DNA of 64,000 nucleotides from Alternaria dauci (taxonomy: Eukaryota; Ascomycota; Dothideomycetes; Pleosporales; Pleosporaceae): assembly GCF_042100115.1 (NCBI RefSeq), contig NC_091273.1, forward strand, positions 2,480,001 through 2,544,000, written 5' to 3'. This document shows, one piece after another, positions 24,044 to 33,582 of the stretch (position 1 is the stretch's first letter; each line of letters starts with the position of its first letter). The position numbers and the translations under genes were made by a program. Below the pieces are notes generated by a model. The model was not told where the DNA came from and did not search any database. It worked only from the letters and a program-made list of their open reading frames with translations.

Positions 24044-25032
24044 ATGGCCAAACGAAAGTCTGAAAGAGATCCCGAAGAGCTTCCCGATGCGTCGGACAAG
24101 CGCAAACAGAATGACGACGACGACTCTGGCAGCGACGAGGTATGCGCCTGCCCCTGCTTACCATCTTCTCACGATGCGCCTGCTCACAAATTCTTAGGAC
24201 ATGGACATGGTGAACGTCGACTTTGAATGGTTCGATCCGCAGCCAGCGGTCGATTTCCATGGCCTCAAGAACCTCTTGCGCCAACTCCTCGACGTGGACT
24301 CGCAGTTGTTCAACCTCTCTGAGCTCGCGGATATTATATTGTCGCAACCGCTACTCGGCAGCACAGTCAAGGTCGATGGCAACGAGACAGATCCGTACGC
24401 CTTCCTTACCGTCCTGAACCTGGAGACACACAAGGTATCCGCTCTCCATCCGTGATTTGCCCATGCATATAACTAATGGCGAACAGGACAAAAAAGTCAT
24501 CCAAGACCTGACAGCCTACCTCTCAAAAAAGTCCGCGCCGATCCCAACACTCTCGCCCCTCCTCACAGCCTCGTCCCCCGCGCAAATCGGCCTCATCTTG
24601 ACCGAGCGCTTCATAAACATGCCCCACGAAATCGTGCCACCAATGTACACGATGCTTCTGGAAGAAATCCAGTGGGCGGTTGAGGAAAAGGAGCCCTACA
24701 CATTCACACACTACCTCGTCCTGTCCAAATGCTATTCTGAAATACAAAGCCAGCTGCCGAGCGAAGACGCGCCGCCGAGCAAGAAGAAGAACAAAAAGTC
24801 CGATGTAGGGGACGAGACATTCTATTTCCACCCCGAAGACGAAGTCCTGCACAAACATGCCGTGGGGTACACGAGCTTTGAGTACGATACACCGGTGGAT
24901 GAGGGTGCGAGTGACAGCAAGAGAGCGTTCCAAGAGTTGGGCGTCAAGCCCAAGGGACACATGGTGTTGATCGAGGCAGACAAGTTCAAGGGCGCCGTGG
25001 AGGCAGTAAAAACCTTCCTGAGCGGGCAGTAA
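24044..25032 (+). CDS. BCP1: BCP1/BCCIP family protein
   Basis: Member of the BCP1 (yeast) / BCCIP (animal) family. In yeast the protein works in nuclear export and as a chaperone of ribosomal protein uL14 (Rpl23). Three exons: 24044-24139, 24198-24434 and 24487-25032, with introns of 58 and 52 bases, both phase 0. The product is 292 residues, against about 283 for yeast. The N-terminus is Lys/Arg- then Asp-rich (a likely nuclear localisation and acidic segment). The family core begins at [10 protein letters not shown], continues through the [16 protein letters not shown] region and ends with [12 protein letters not shown] and a [12 protein letters not shown] segment near the C-terminus. It is convergent with the Rieske gene (186 bases apart). 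Confidence 0.94.
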
Positions 25033-25218
25033 ATATAGAATCATAAATGATGATCCCACCAAACAATAAAACCAAAGGTGGCCGAGATTGACTCTAACTG
25101 GTGTTACATTGCAAGGACACAAGCTGAATCTAAGTGAATCAAACCGTAGGAAATTGATGCTCGCTCCTATACACACAAGTCGACATCACCGCTGTCCACC
25201 ACTGAAGAATTCTTCTGC

Positions 25219-26184
25219 TTAACCGATGACGACCTTGCCCTCCTCGGGGAAGTCGTACTGGGGAATCTCCAGGTTGAGCGGGGCAGGTCCCTTTCTTATG
25301 CGGCCAGAGATGTCGTAGTGGGAACCGTGGCAAGGGCAGAACCAGCCTCCAAAGTCACCAGCCTCGCCAATGGGGACACATCCCAGATGGGTGCAGACAC
25401 CTAGTCTTGTCAGTCATGACTCGCAACGTGCATCTTGTATGCCTGACGTACCCAACATGATCAACCACTCGGGCTTCTGGACACGGTCCTTGTCGGGCTG
25501 GGGGTCACGGAGAGACTCCCACTTGGTCTCGTCGGCCTCCTTGATCTCGGATTCGGTGCGGTGTCGGATGAAGACGGGCTTGCCTCGCCACTTGATAATG
25601 ACCTGCTCTCGTCAGCTCCAGTGTCCGGGTATCCAACGTCGAACTGCGCGACATACGTTCTTGCCCTCGGGGATGGCGGCGAGGTCGATTTCTACCTTGG
25701 CCTGGGCCAGGACATCGGCGGAGGCGGACATGTTGACGAGGAAGTCTGTTGGGCGCAGTCGTTAGCCGTCCGGTCTTCATCAATTCGCGGTCCAAGTCAT
25801 CCCCAAAATAGCCAATTGCTCTCCACCAGCTCCAAATAAGCCGCATTGAGCGATTTCCGTGTTTTCCACCCCTCCGCCGGGCTATCGCATGGCTGGAGAC
25901 CTACCCTGGACAGTCGCCTTCGCGCCAAGCGCACTCAGCGCACCCATGGTTCCGACCATGAAGTACTGGAACATCTTGGGGCCCGTCTCGCCTCCCTTAT
26001 TCCTGTACGCAGCGAACGAGGGGATCTTGGTCGTCTCCGGGCTGCCCTTGAAGGGGCTGTCGAACGAGGAAGCCGAGGCGTTGCGGGTCTGCAGAGCGGT
26101 GGTGCCGGCCGCCCGAGCGACGGGCATCTGGTGGGCGGTCCATGAGCGTGCAATGGCACGGGTTGTGTTGGCGAGGGCGGGCAT
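25219..26184 (-). CDS. RIP1: Rieske iron-sulfur subunit of the cytochrome bc1 complex
   Basis: Catalytic 2Fe-2S subunit of mitochondrial complex III, passing electrons from ubiquinol to cytochrome c1. Four exons: 26184-25905, 25745-25657, 25602-25452 and 25400-25219, with introns of 159, 54 and 49-51 bases. All phases agree and give 233 residues. The first 40 residues are Arg/Ala/Thr-rich with few acids, as expected for a mitochondrial presequence. A single membrane helix follows at about 72-92 ([13 protein letters not shown]). The cluster ligands are in CTHLGC (Cys176, His178) and CPCHGS (Cys195, His198); Cys181 and Cys197 form the usual disulfide. The protein ends EEGKVVIG, typical of the family. 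The first intron, between the helix and the rest of the tether, is much longer than the others. Confidence 0.96.
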
Positions 26185-26766
26185 CGTGGACGCGGGTGGG
26201 CGGGGGGCGGTGTCGTTGATGGGGAGAGCTTGGGTTGAGTATGTCGAAGTTTTGGCGGTTTGGCAAGGAGCGTTATGTCAGGTGTCGTTTGATTGGTTGG
26301 CCGCCCTCCGCCGCATCGCCATCTTCACCTGCGGCGTCATCGGCCAACATCACGATGAGCCTCGCACACTGCTCGAGTTCCATCCCGCATTCGTTTCTTT
26401 TATCACGATGATCGTAAAGGTCTAGTACGTGGTGTTTGCAGTCCTCTCCAAAGTGAACAACGTTGTCTCTCCAGCATCCGCCAATGCATCATGGCTCAAA
26501 GCCAGTATCGACTCTCCATGATGCTCGAACCACATCGGGTCTCTTCCCGTGTCTATATCTGAGCGTAGGTAAAACAGTTTGTAGTTTGGCGAGTAGCCCA
26601 ACTTGATTGTCTTGGCGACTGCCTGGATGCTAGCTACCTAGGTAGGTGCAAACATGTTTAGGCCTATACAAGAGTCTTCCAATTTCAGTTCCTCTGACTC
26701 CGGATACCTTCACTTTTTGAGTTCAGAGTTCTGCTGCAAAAAACCTCCTATTCGACATACAACATC
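26185..26766. promoter_or_regulatory. Divergent promoter region, Rieske / macrodomain gene
   Basis: These 582 bases hold two promoters reading outward. A short palindrome, CTACCTAGGTAG, sits near 26634. No gene is seen. Confidence 0.45.
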
Positions 26767-27576
26767 ATGTCCCCTCAAGACTCTGACATCAGATGCTATT
26801 TTGTGCCCAAGGAAGGAACCAAATCTACGACGGCAACTGGAGAAAGCGAAGGAGGATCAACTGGCCAGCCACCAATGCCGACTGCTGCAGAGCCAAAAGA
26901 CAAGGTTAACAGCAAGAGGAAGTTATCACAATCCTCAACCCCAGTACTCGAGAAGCGACAAGACACAGGGCGCTCGGAAAACACTACTTCACCGCGCCAT
27001 TTCTCACACAAAAACCTCTCCCCAGACCAGTTCTCCCCATCATCTCTCTCGTCTGAAAGACCCAGCACCGCCCTCGCCCTTACCCATCACACCGGAAACA
27101 TCTTCGCAGCCCCACCACACACCCTCCTGATACACGCTTGCAACGTACAAGGCGCTTGGGGTAGCGGCATAGCCAAAGCCTTCAAAGACGCCTACCCAAA
27201 AGCCTACGCAATATACCACGCCTTCTGCACCAAAGAGCACCTGCTAAAGTCTCGACCTGTTCCCACCGGCACCGCCCTCTTAATCCCGCCTGTTGATGCT
27301 GGGAACCAGCACTGGATCGGATGTCTCTTTACGAGCGCAAAGTATGGCAAGGCCAAAGACAAGCCGGATGTTATTGTTGGGAACACGAAGCCGGCTATGG
27401 AGATGCTGCTGGAGCTGGTGAAGATGGCGGGTGGGATTGAAAGCGTCAGGATGTGCAAGATTAATAGTGGGAAGTTTGGGGTCGACTGGAAGCGGACGAA
27501 GGGAGTTCTGGAGGAGATTGTAGTGAGGGACGACTGGAAGGGTACTGTAGAGGTTTGGGACCCGGAGACGAAATGA
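26767..27576 (+). CDS. POA1-like macrodomain protein (ADP-ribose 1''-phosphate phosphatase)
   Basis: Macrodomain protein of the yeast Poa1 type, which removes the phosphate from ADP-ribose 1''-phosphate made during tRNA splicing. Single exon, 269 residues. The macrodomain spans about 106-265. It starts at HHTGNIF and contains the ADP-ribose-binding [17 protein letters not shown] motif (Asn126), followed by PKAY and, near the end, [11 protein letters not shown]. Residues 1-100 are disordered, Ser/Thr/Lys-rich, and absent from the short yeast protein. The extreme N-terminus reads SDIRCYF at 6-12, which resembles a PCNA-interacting peptide except that the usual Gln is Asp5. The family call is firm; the exact substrate is inferred. 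It is convergent with the histone-fold gene. Confidence 0.9.
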   Translation: MSPQDSDIRCYFVPKEGTKSTTATGESEGGSTGQPPMPTAAEPKDKVNSKRKLSQSSTPVLEKRQDTGRSENTTSPRHFSHKNLSPDQFSPSSLSSERPSTALALTHHTGNIFAAPPHTLLIHACNVQGAWGSGIAKAFKDAYPKAYAIYHAFCTKEHLLKSRPVPTGTALLIPPVDAGNQHWIGCLFTSAKYGKAKDKPDVIVGNTKPAMEMLLELVKMAGGIESVRMCKINSGKFGVDWKRTKGVLEEIVVRDDWKGTVEVWDPETK

Positions 27577-27883
27577 AGGGGTGAAGGCTGGTGGAGGAGC
27601 CAAGGGGCGTATGAGACATATGCGAGCAGAAGCAGAGAACAAGCTACTCGGGGTGTAACGGATATGCAACAACACACTTTGCTCAGAAGTAATGTATACA
27701 ACTATACATTTCCGTATGCCGTGCTGGTTTACTTTCCACAGTCTCGCATGAAGGCCTGATGTAGATCGTTGTTCAAACAAGCCAGCGCTATTCCCATGAT
27801 ATATCCAGCCAACGCCGTTGTGCAATGCAAGATAACATTCGTCTAGACCGTCGCCTCTCCCTGCTCTCCATGTCCTCGCAGAT
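27577..27883. other. Convergent 3' intergenic region
   Basis: 307 bases between the stops of the macrodomain and histone-fold genes. Nothing beyond 3' flanks is visible. Confidence 0.4.
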
Positions 27884-28827
27884 TTACTTCTGACCGTTAA
27901 TCGCCGTAAATCCACCAGTTGACCGCCGAGCTTCCGGACTCTTGCTTGCACTCGCCATGGGTTGACGAGGCGGGCCGCGCATCTCCATCTCGATTTGCAT
28001 CGCTGCCGCGTCCTCTTCCGGGTCGCTGTCCTCAACCCGCTCGACCTCCTGGTCGATCTCCATGGCATCGGGCGTCTCGTCTGGTTTCGCTGGTGTAGGC
28101 GAGACTGTTGCGTCGCCGTTGGTCGGCGTCTCTGTGTCCTTGTCCTTATCTGCGCCCTCCCCGACAGTGTCCAATGCCTTCTGTCCATTCGCCGCCCCGT
28201 CCTTCTTGCCATCCTTGTCCTTCTTCTTCGCGTCCTCCTTTTCCTTCTCCTCGAGCTTCTTCTTCACGGCTCCCCATGTGCTCGTCTTGGGCGCGACATC
28301 GACGAGGAACTCGAGGTTGTCCGTCTTTGCTATCGCACTGCTGACATCGCGGTACTGGATGTTGCGCCGCGGCTTACGTTCGGCTTTTGCAACGTTGTGT
28401 GTAGTTTGTGCGAGGTGCTGGACGAACATTTCTGTCGCTAGTGCGATGGCGAAGGCGGCGTTCTTGGAGGTTGTGATGCGTTCGGGGTCCGCTTGTATTA
28501 TCTTTTGCACGCGTGCGACTGTGGTATTGTTAGAGTGGTTGTCTACCATGAGGAGGGGCGAGAGGATAGGGGACGTGAGGAGTCGAAGACATTGTGCTCG
28601 TTGTATGTACGAAGACGAAGTAGCAGTTATGAGACCACCGCGGGCGCAATTGGCAGTGACTAGTTGCGCGGTAGGAGATTGTTCTTCGTGCAAGTTCGTG
28701 TATGATCAAAGCATAGCGACGTTGCAGGTGGTGAGATTAAGATGAGAACGGGTCATTACTCACGAGGAAGCGATACATGGCCCGTAATTTCCTTATTTGG
28801 CGCTATTGGTGTGTTGTTATAAGGCAT
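27884..28827 (-). CDS. Histone-fold protein, Dpb3/CHRAC-15-like (DNA polymerase epsilon accessory subunit type)
   Basis: A CBF/NF-Y-type histone-fold protein of the class that pairs with Dpb4 in DNA polymerase epsilon or chromatin-accessibility complexes. Two exons: 28827-28764 and 28518-27884, joined over a 245-base intron (GTGAGT...CACAG), giving 232 residues. Splicing restores the family's opening helix, VSLPLARVQKIIQ, at about 18-30. The rest of the fold (NAAFAIALATEMFVQHLA, then NIQYRDVSSAI) runs to about residue 115. After it come a Lys/Glu/Asp-rich helix and an acidic, Pro/Thr-rich tail ending in a phosphorylatable Ser/Arg/Pro stretch. Unspliced, the minus-strand frame would start without the first helix turn. 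Assignment to Dpb3 rather than another POLE4-like protein is inferred. Confidence 0.85.
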
Positions 28828-29292
28828 GGTGAGGGAAGAAGCGACTGCTCGGTTTGAATGCGCGTGGGATCGATGCGTTATCTTTGGGTGGTGTTGATCC
28901 TAGCGGTTATCCAAAATGTCGGTAGCAGCTCGTGTGTATGAATGATACTACTTGGCGCGGTTTGATCGCGCAGAATAGACAGTGTGAGGGTGAAGTCGCG
29001 TGTGGTAGTGGTGGTAAAGCACGTTCGCAGAGCCAAATGCTCACACCCCTGCTCGATCGCCGCGGGCCTCCAACCGAAGACGACGGAGCGTCATTAGGCG
29101 GCGGCGGCGGCTACCTTTGGAAAGGACCAACCTCCTTTCCCTCTCACCTCTCTCATACGTCCTTGGTGGTTCCAGACTTGCGTTACGTGTTTGTGATATC
29201 CTCACCTGCGTTGCCTCTATTGAATCGTGTTCCGGTGCCTTCCATCTCGTGTGAACAACACCATCACCGCCCATCAGGGTACCGTCTCAACC
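28828..29292. promoter_or_regulatory. Divergent promoter region, histone-fold / carboxypeptidase genes
   Basis: The 465 bases separate outward-reading genes. The right part (29100-29290) is pyrimidine-rich just before the carboxypeptidase ATG, as in many fungal leaders. No other gene is seen. Confidence 0.45.
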
Positions 29293-30811
29293 ATGAAGCT
29301 CTCTATCCTCGGTCTGCTCGCCGCGACCGCAACAGCATCTTTGTTTTCACAGGTGCCATTCCAAGAGAAACCAGAAGTAGAAGGCTTTCAGGTTTATCAA
29401 AGCCAATTTTCAGAGCACCACTCTATCCGGATAAAGCAGCAGCAAAACAGCACTATCTGTGATGCACGCTCCAAGCAGTACAATGGCTGGCTAGACATCG
29501 GCTCAAAGCACATCTTTTTCTGGTACTTCGAGTCTCAAGACAAGCCCTCTGAAGATCCGCTCCTGCTATGGCTGACAGGAGGGCCTGGTGGTTCAGGCAT
29601 GATCGGATTGCTGGGCGAGCTGGGCCCTTGCCTGATCAATGAGTTTGGAAATGGAACCGTGTACAACGAATATGGATGGAGCAAGAATGCCAACATCATC
29701 TTCGTTGATCAGCCCGCTGGTGTCGGTCTTAGTTACGTCGATGAGGGAATCCCGCTTCCCGCGACGAGCTTCACGGCAGCAGAGGATATGCATCACTTTC
29801 TGCAGCTGTTCATAAGCGACGTATTCCCAGATCTTAGCAATAGGGACTTCCATATCACGGGAGAAAGTTATGCTGTATGTCTAGGTCGCCGTTACCATCT
29901 ACAGGAGACAGGCTAATCACAAACAGGGCCACTACGTCCCAACACTCGGCGCTGAGATTGTCTCGAAGAACCTAGCTTATCCTAAGCGGCCTCAGGTCAA
30001 CCTCAAGTCGACTTTCACAGGCAACGCATTTGTCTCGCCCAGAGACACTGCATTTGGCTTCTGGGAAACTCTATGCACGACAAACCCGGGTGTCGAGAGC
30101 CCCATCTTCAACCAGACTCGCTGCGACATCATGGCTACTAACCTTCCTCGCTGTATGGAGCTTACCAACGTGTGCTATAATCACCCGGACCCAGCCATAT
30201 GCATCGCGGCTGAAGACGTGTGCAACTACGGTGTTATCCTCTACTACGACGGCGAAGCTGGAGCGGGAGGTCGCAACCGATTCGATATCACGGATGACTG
30301 CGAGACGAAAGACGAATTGTGCTACCCTGAGATGCAGAGGATACAGGACTACATGAACACGCCGGATGTCTGGAACGCGCTTAGCGTGCCCCAAGCTGTT
30401 AAGAACTTCACAGGACTCTCCTACGATATCGCGTGGGCTTTTGCCCTCACCGGTGATGGGGTGCTGAGCACGCAACCTCAGGTCTTGTATCTCCTTGAGC
30501 ATGGTATCGATGTGCTCTTCTATCAAGGTAACCTGGATCTTGCTTGCAACACGGCAGGCAACCTACAATGGGCCAACACGATGCAATGGAAGGGTCAGCC
30601 TGCGTTTGTTGCGCAGCCCAAGCGATCGTGGCAGAACGAGGGAACCGAGGTGGGGTGGTTCAAGGAAGTCAAGACGAAGACTGCAAGTGGGCGAGAAACG
30701 ACATTTGCGTTTGCTACGGTAGACGGAGCAGGCCACATGGTGCCGATGAATAAGCCCAAGGAAGCGCTGGCCTTGGTTGATAGATGGATCAAGAAGAGGA
30801 GCTACGCGTAA
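29293..30811 (+). CDS. Secreted serine carboxypeptidase (peptidase family S10)
   Basis: Removes C-terminal residues from peptides in the secretory path, vacuole or outside the cell. Two exons: 29293-29874 and 29927-30811, with a 52-base intron, giving 488 residues. The start at 29293 gives a classic signal peptide ([16 protein letters not shown]). A further 22 in-frame codons upstream were not used because they would bury it. Catalytic triad: Ser192 in GESYAGH (the intron falls directly after the Ala codon of this motif), Asp398 in GNLDLACN and His464 in GAGHMVP. The oxyanion motif [10 protein letters not shown] and several Asn-X-Ser/Thr sites are present. All parts are intact. Whether it is vacuolar or extracellular cannot be read from the sequence. 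Confidence 0.95.
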
Positions 30812-31181
30812 TTGTCGCGTGATTGATGCATATCGCGTTCGGCATCAAAGTCGCATCTAGCCCAGCGCACATGCTCCGTGATCGCGATGTGCAAGCTCGA
30901 ACCAGCCTCAGGCACCACATCGGCCTTGTGCATGTCATCATGCTTCTCGCGTTTGGTGCCCGAAATATCCATGGGTGGTGTTTGTTTTCCCCACCATGAT
31001 GTAATCGTTCTCCGCTACGTCATCATGGATCCTAGCCTCTGCGCAATCTTCAGAAGCTTAATAAAGAGGGGAGAAGACGCTCACACGACAATAAACATCA
31101 ATCAATTACCACTTCTCACTCCAAATCACACTTTACAAACCTTCTACTACTCCCAAACCCCACCACATACACACCTACAAC
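30812..31181. promoter_or_regulatory. Upstream region of the small hydrophilic protein gene
   Basis: 370 bases. The last 100 before the ATG at 31182 are CA-rich with few G, like a genuine leader. No gene is visible. Confidence 0.4.
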
Positions 31182-31624
31182 ATGTCTGGAACTTCCAACG
31201 TCGGTAACAGCGCGGTGTACGAGTCCAAGGACCAGGTCACCCGCTCGGACGCCGAGATCCAGCAGGAGAAGAAGGAGAACCGCTTCCACGAGGGCAAGGA
31301 GAACTCCCACAAGGCACAGGACTCTAGTATGTTTTTCTCTACCCTGCGACAAGCATCAATGCGTCGCATCATCATCCATCTCTTCACAAGAACGATTACT
31401 AACGACGACGGATAGAGGACGAGCGATCCATCGCCAACAAGCTCGAGCGCGAGGAGAAGCGTGAGAAGGAGGGCGAGGAGAAGTCTCTCGAGGACCGTCA
31501 GCGTGAGCAAGATGCTACCCTTCCCGCACGCGCACACGGCAACGAGCCCTCCAAGGGAGCCAAGATCGACCAGGAGCTGAGGGAAGAGGACGAGGCCATT
31601 CTCAAGAAGAAGGGCGCCAACTAA
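31182..31624 (+). CDS. Small, highly hydrophilic Glu/Lys-rich protein
   Basis: 117 residues from two exons, 31182-31326 and 31416-31624. The intron of 89 bases (GTATGT...CTAAC...ATAG) splits a Lys codon. The product has no hydrophobic core, no Cys or Trp, and is dominated by Glu, Lys, Arg, Gln and Asp with short repeats of EKRE type. This composition is that of an intrinsically disordered, LEA-like or stress-associated protein. The C-terminal GNEPSKGAKIDQELREED segment looks the most conserved in style. I believe similar small proteins occur in other filamentous ascomycetes, but I know no assigned function. Confidence 0.8.
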
Positions 31625-32008
31625 AGTTGTCGTGACGTGTGGCGATTTCGATACCCCGTGCACAGGACAGTGTGCTAGGAGTTGGAGGAGGAAGATAATA
31701 ACGTGGATTGACGATGAAACGTCTCCATGAAGCCGGCCTGAGACACGGCACAGGCACGAATGAAATGATTTCAACTTACATTGCTCTTTTGCTATATGCG
31801 GAACAAGTCATGGACGGTGACACAAGAGCTCCCCACACTGTCGTGCTTACAGTACCCCTCAATGCACCTGCCTGACTCGCGCAGCCTCGGTGTCACCTCT
31901 GCCGACAGCTGCCCTCATAACCACCAGCCTGCATCCCCCACGTCCCCAATTGCCTTCGCCCACGTCGTGCAAACCTCCATCGCTGCATTACCAAGCATTG
32001 CGACGTAT
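31625..32008. other. Intergenic region before the dehydrogenase gene
   Basis: The 3' flank of the hydrophilic-protein gene and the promoter of the dehydrogenase. The dehydrogenase frame is open back to 31781, but the peptide upstream of 32009 looks like translated leader. Confidence 0.4.
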
Positions 32009-33065
32009 ATGCCTAATTTCCCGTCCTCTCGCCAATTCTTCCGCGCTGCTACCTCTTTCGCCAAAGCCCCATTGCGACCCCGCATCGCGCCTACGAGCAT
32101 CCAGCTATCGCGTATCCTCCAGCAACAAACTGCGACCATGTCGACCAAGATGGCAGAGCGCCTCAAGGGCAAGACGATTGTCATCACCGGAGCATCCTCT
32201 GGCATCGGCAAGTCGACCGCAATCGAGTTTGCGCGCACACAGCCCGATGACCTGAAGCTTATCCTGACCGCGCGGCGAGAAGACACGTTGAAGGAGATTG
32301 CACAGGAGATCCAGGGTTTCGCAAAGGGCGTCAAGGTCCTGCCAGTAAAGCTCGATGTCAGCAAGCCAGACCAGGTGCAAAACTTTGTCGGCAACTTACC
32401 AGAAGAGTACAAAGACATTGATGTCCTGGTCAACAACGCGTATGCCATTCCCTCAGTACATGCCCTGCTGTCTAGGCTAACAAACACATCAGCGGCCTCG
32501 TAAAAGGCGTCGCTCAAGCCCCTGACATCTCCCCCGCCGACATCGATACCATGTTCAGCACAAACGTAACCGGCCTCATCAACATGACGCAAGCCATCCT
32601 CCCCATCTTCAAAGCGCGCTCCACACCCTCGGGCGACATCATCAACATTGGCAGCATTGCAGGCCGCGAGCCCTACCAAGGCGGTTCCATCTACTGCGCT
32701 ACAAAGGCAGCTGTGCGCTCCTTCACAGACGCCATGCGCAAGGAGCTCATCGCCACAAGAATTCGAGTTATCGAAATCGATCCGGGGCAGGTTGAGACAG
32801 AGTTTAGTGTCGTAAGATTCGGAGGCGACAAGGAAAAGGCCAAGAAGGTGTACGAGGGCGTTGAGCCGTTGACACCAGAAGACATCGCCGAGGTTGTTGT
32901 GTTTGCTGCTGGGCGGAGGGAGAACGTCGTGTTGGCCGATACTTTGATATTCCCGAATCACCAAGTATGTTCAGTAAAATCCGATGAAGCCACGAGGAAA
33001 AGGTTGCTAATGTTTTTGTTCAGGCGGCGGCGACAGTTATGCACCGGAAACCTGCTGGTCAGTAG
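32009..33065 (+). CDS. Short-chain dehydrogenase/reductase, YMR226C-like
   Basis: NADP-dependent classical SDR, closest in style to yeast Ymr226c/Ydf1, which oxidises 3-hydroxy acids such as L-allo-threonine and serine. Exons: up to 32439, 32493-32964 and 33024-33065, with introns of 53 and 59 bases. Numbering from the inner Met at 32138 (MSTKMAERLKG) gives 271 residues, the family's normal length. TGASSGIG is at 17-24, VNNAG is created by the first splice, and YCATK is the catalytic Tyr/Lys pair. Starting instead at 32009 adds 43 residues rich in Arg, Ala and Ser with almost no acids, which look like a mitochondrial presequence; that gives 314 residues. The span uses the longer start. The last exon is only 42 bases. 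Confidence 0.9.
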
Positions 33066-33582
33066 ATGCGATATTCGACGTGTATATAGCCACTGCTCAT
33101 CCGCACATCAGAGATGGGGCAGGCATTCCGAATTCGACCCTCGTTGTAGAAGATTTGTTTGCTGTTGTCCACAGCAAGCCTCGCGCTTGCTCATCTCTCG
33201 ACCCGCTCATCTCCTGACCTGTTTCCCACAATGTGTCCCCTCACAGGTGCTGCGTCATATCCAACTCGTTTCCCCTCAGGGCGCGTGAAAGACATAGGCA
33301 TAGCCTGACCCTAGGCAAGAAATGAGAGCAAACGCAACCGCCGTTGCCGTGGGGAGTGCATTCAAAAGGTTGACCCACAGGCTAAGGCGTTCATGTTTCC
33401 TGCACACAACACCCTGGGTAATATCTGACTCTGATTCAGAGGCACCACGCCTTTCTTCTCACATCATTCAAGACACTTGATCGAGCCTCGATCGCTCACT
33501 TATACATTCCGCCGCGGAACAGCCCCCAGTTCGCATTATATATCATCACAAGCGCAAAAGCAGCAATAGACATACGAGCGAC
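33066..33582. promoter_or_regulatory. Upstream region of the acidic orphan gene
   Basis: 517 bases between two plus-strand genes. TATATA-like sequence occurs near 33536, some 45 bases before the ATG. No gene is seen. Confidence 0.4.

Noticed and set aside
27280..28212. Long Arg/Thr-rich minus-strand frame
   Set aside because: It overlaps the histone-fold gene in another frame, and its composition is that of a shifted reading of the acidic tail.
31915..32964. 349-codon minus-strand frame
   Set aside because: Antisense to the short-chain dehydrogenase, with no motif of its own.
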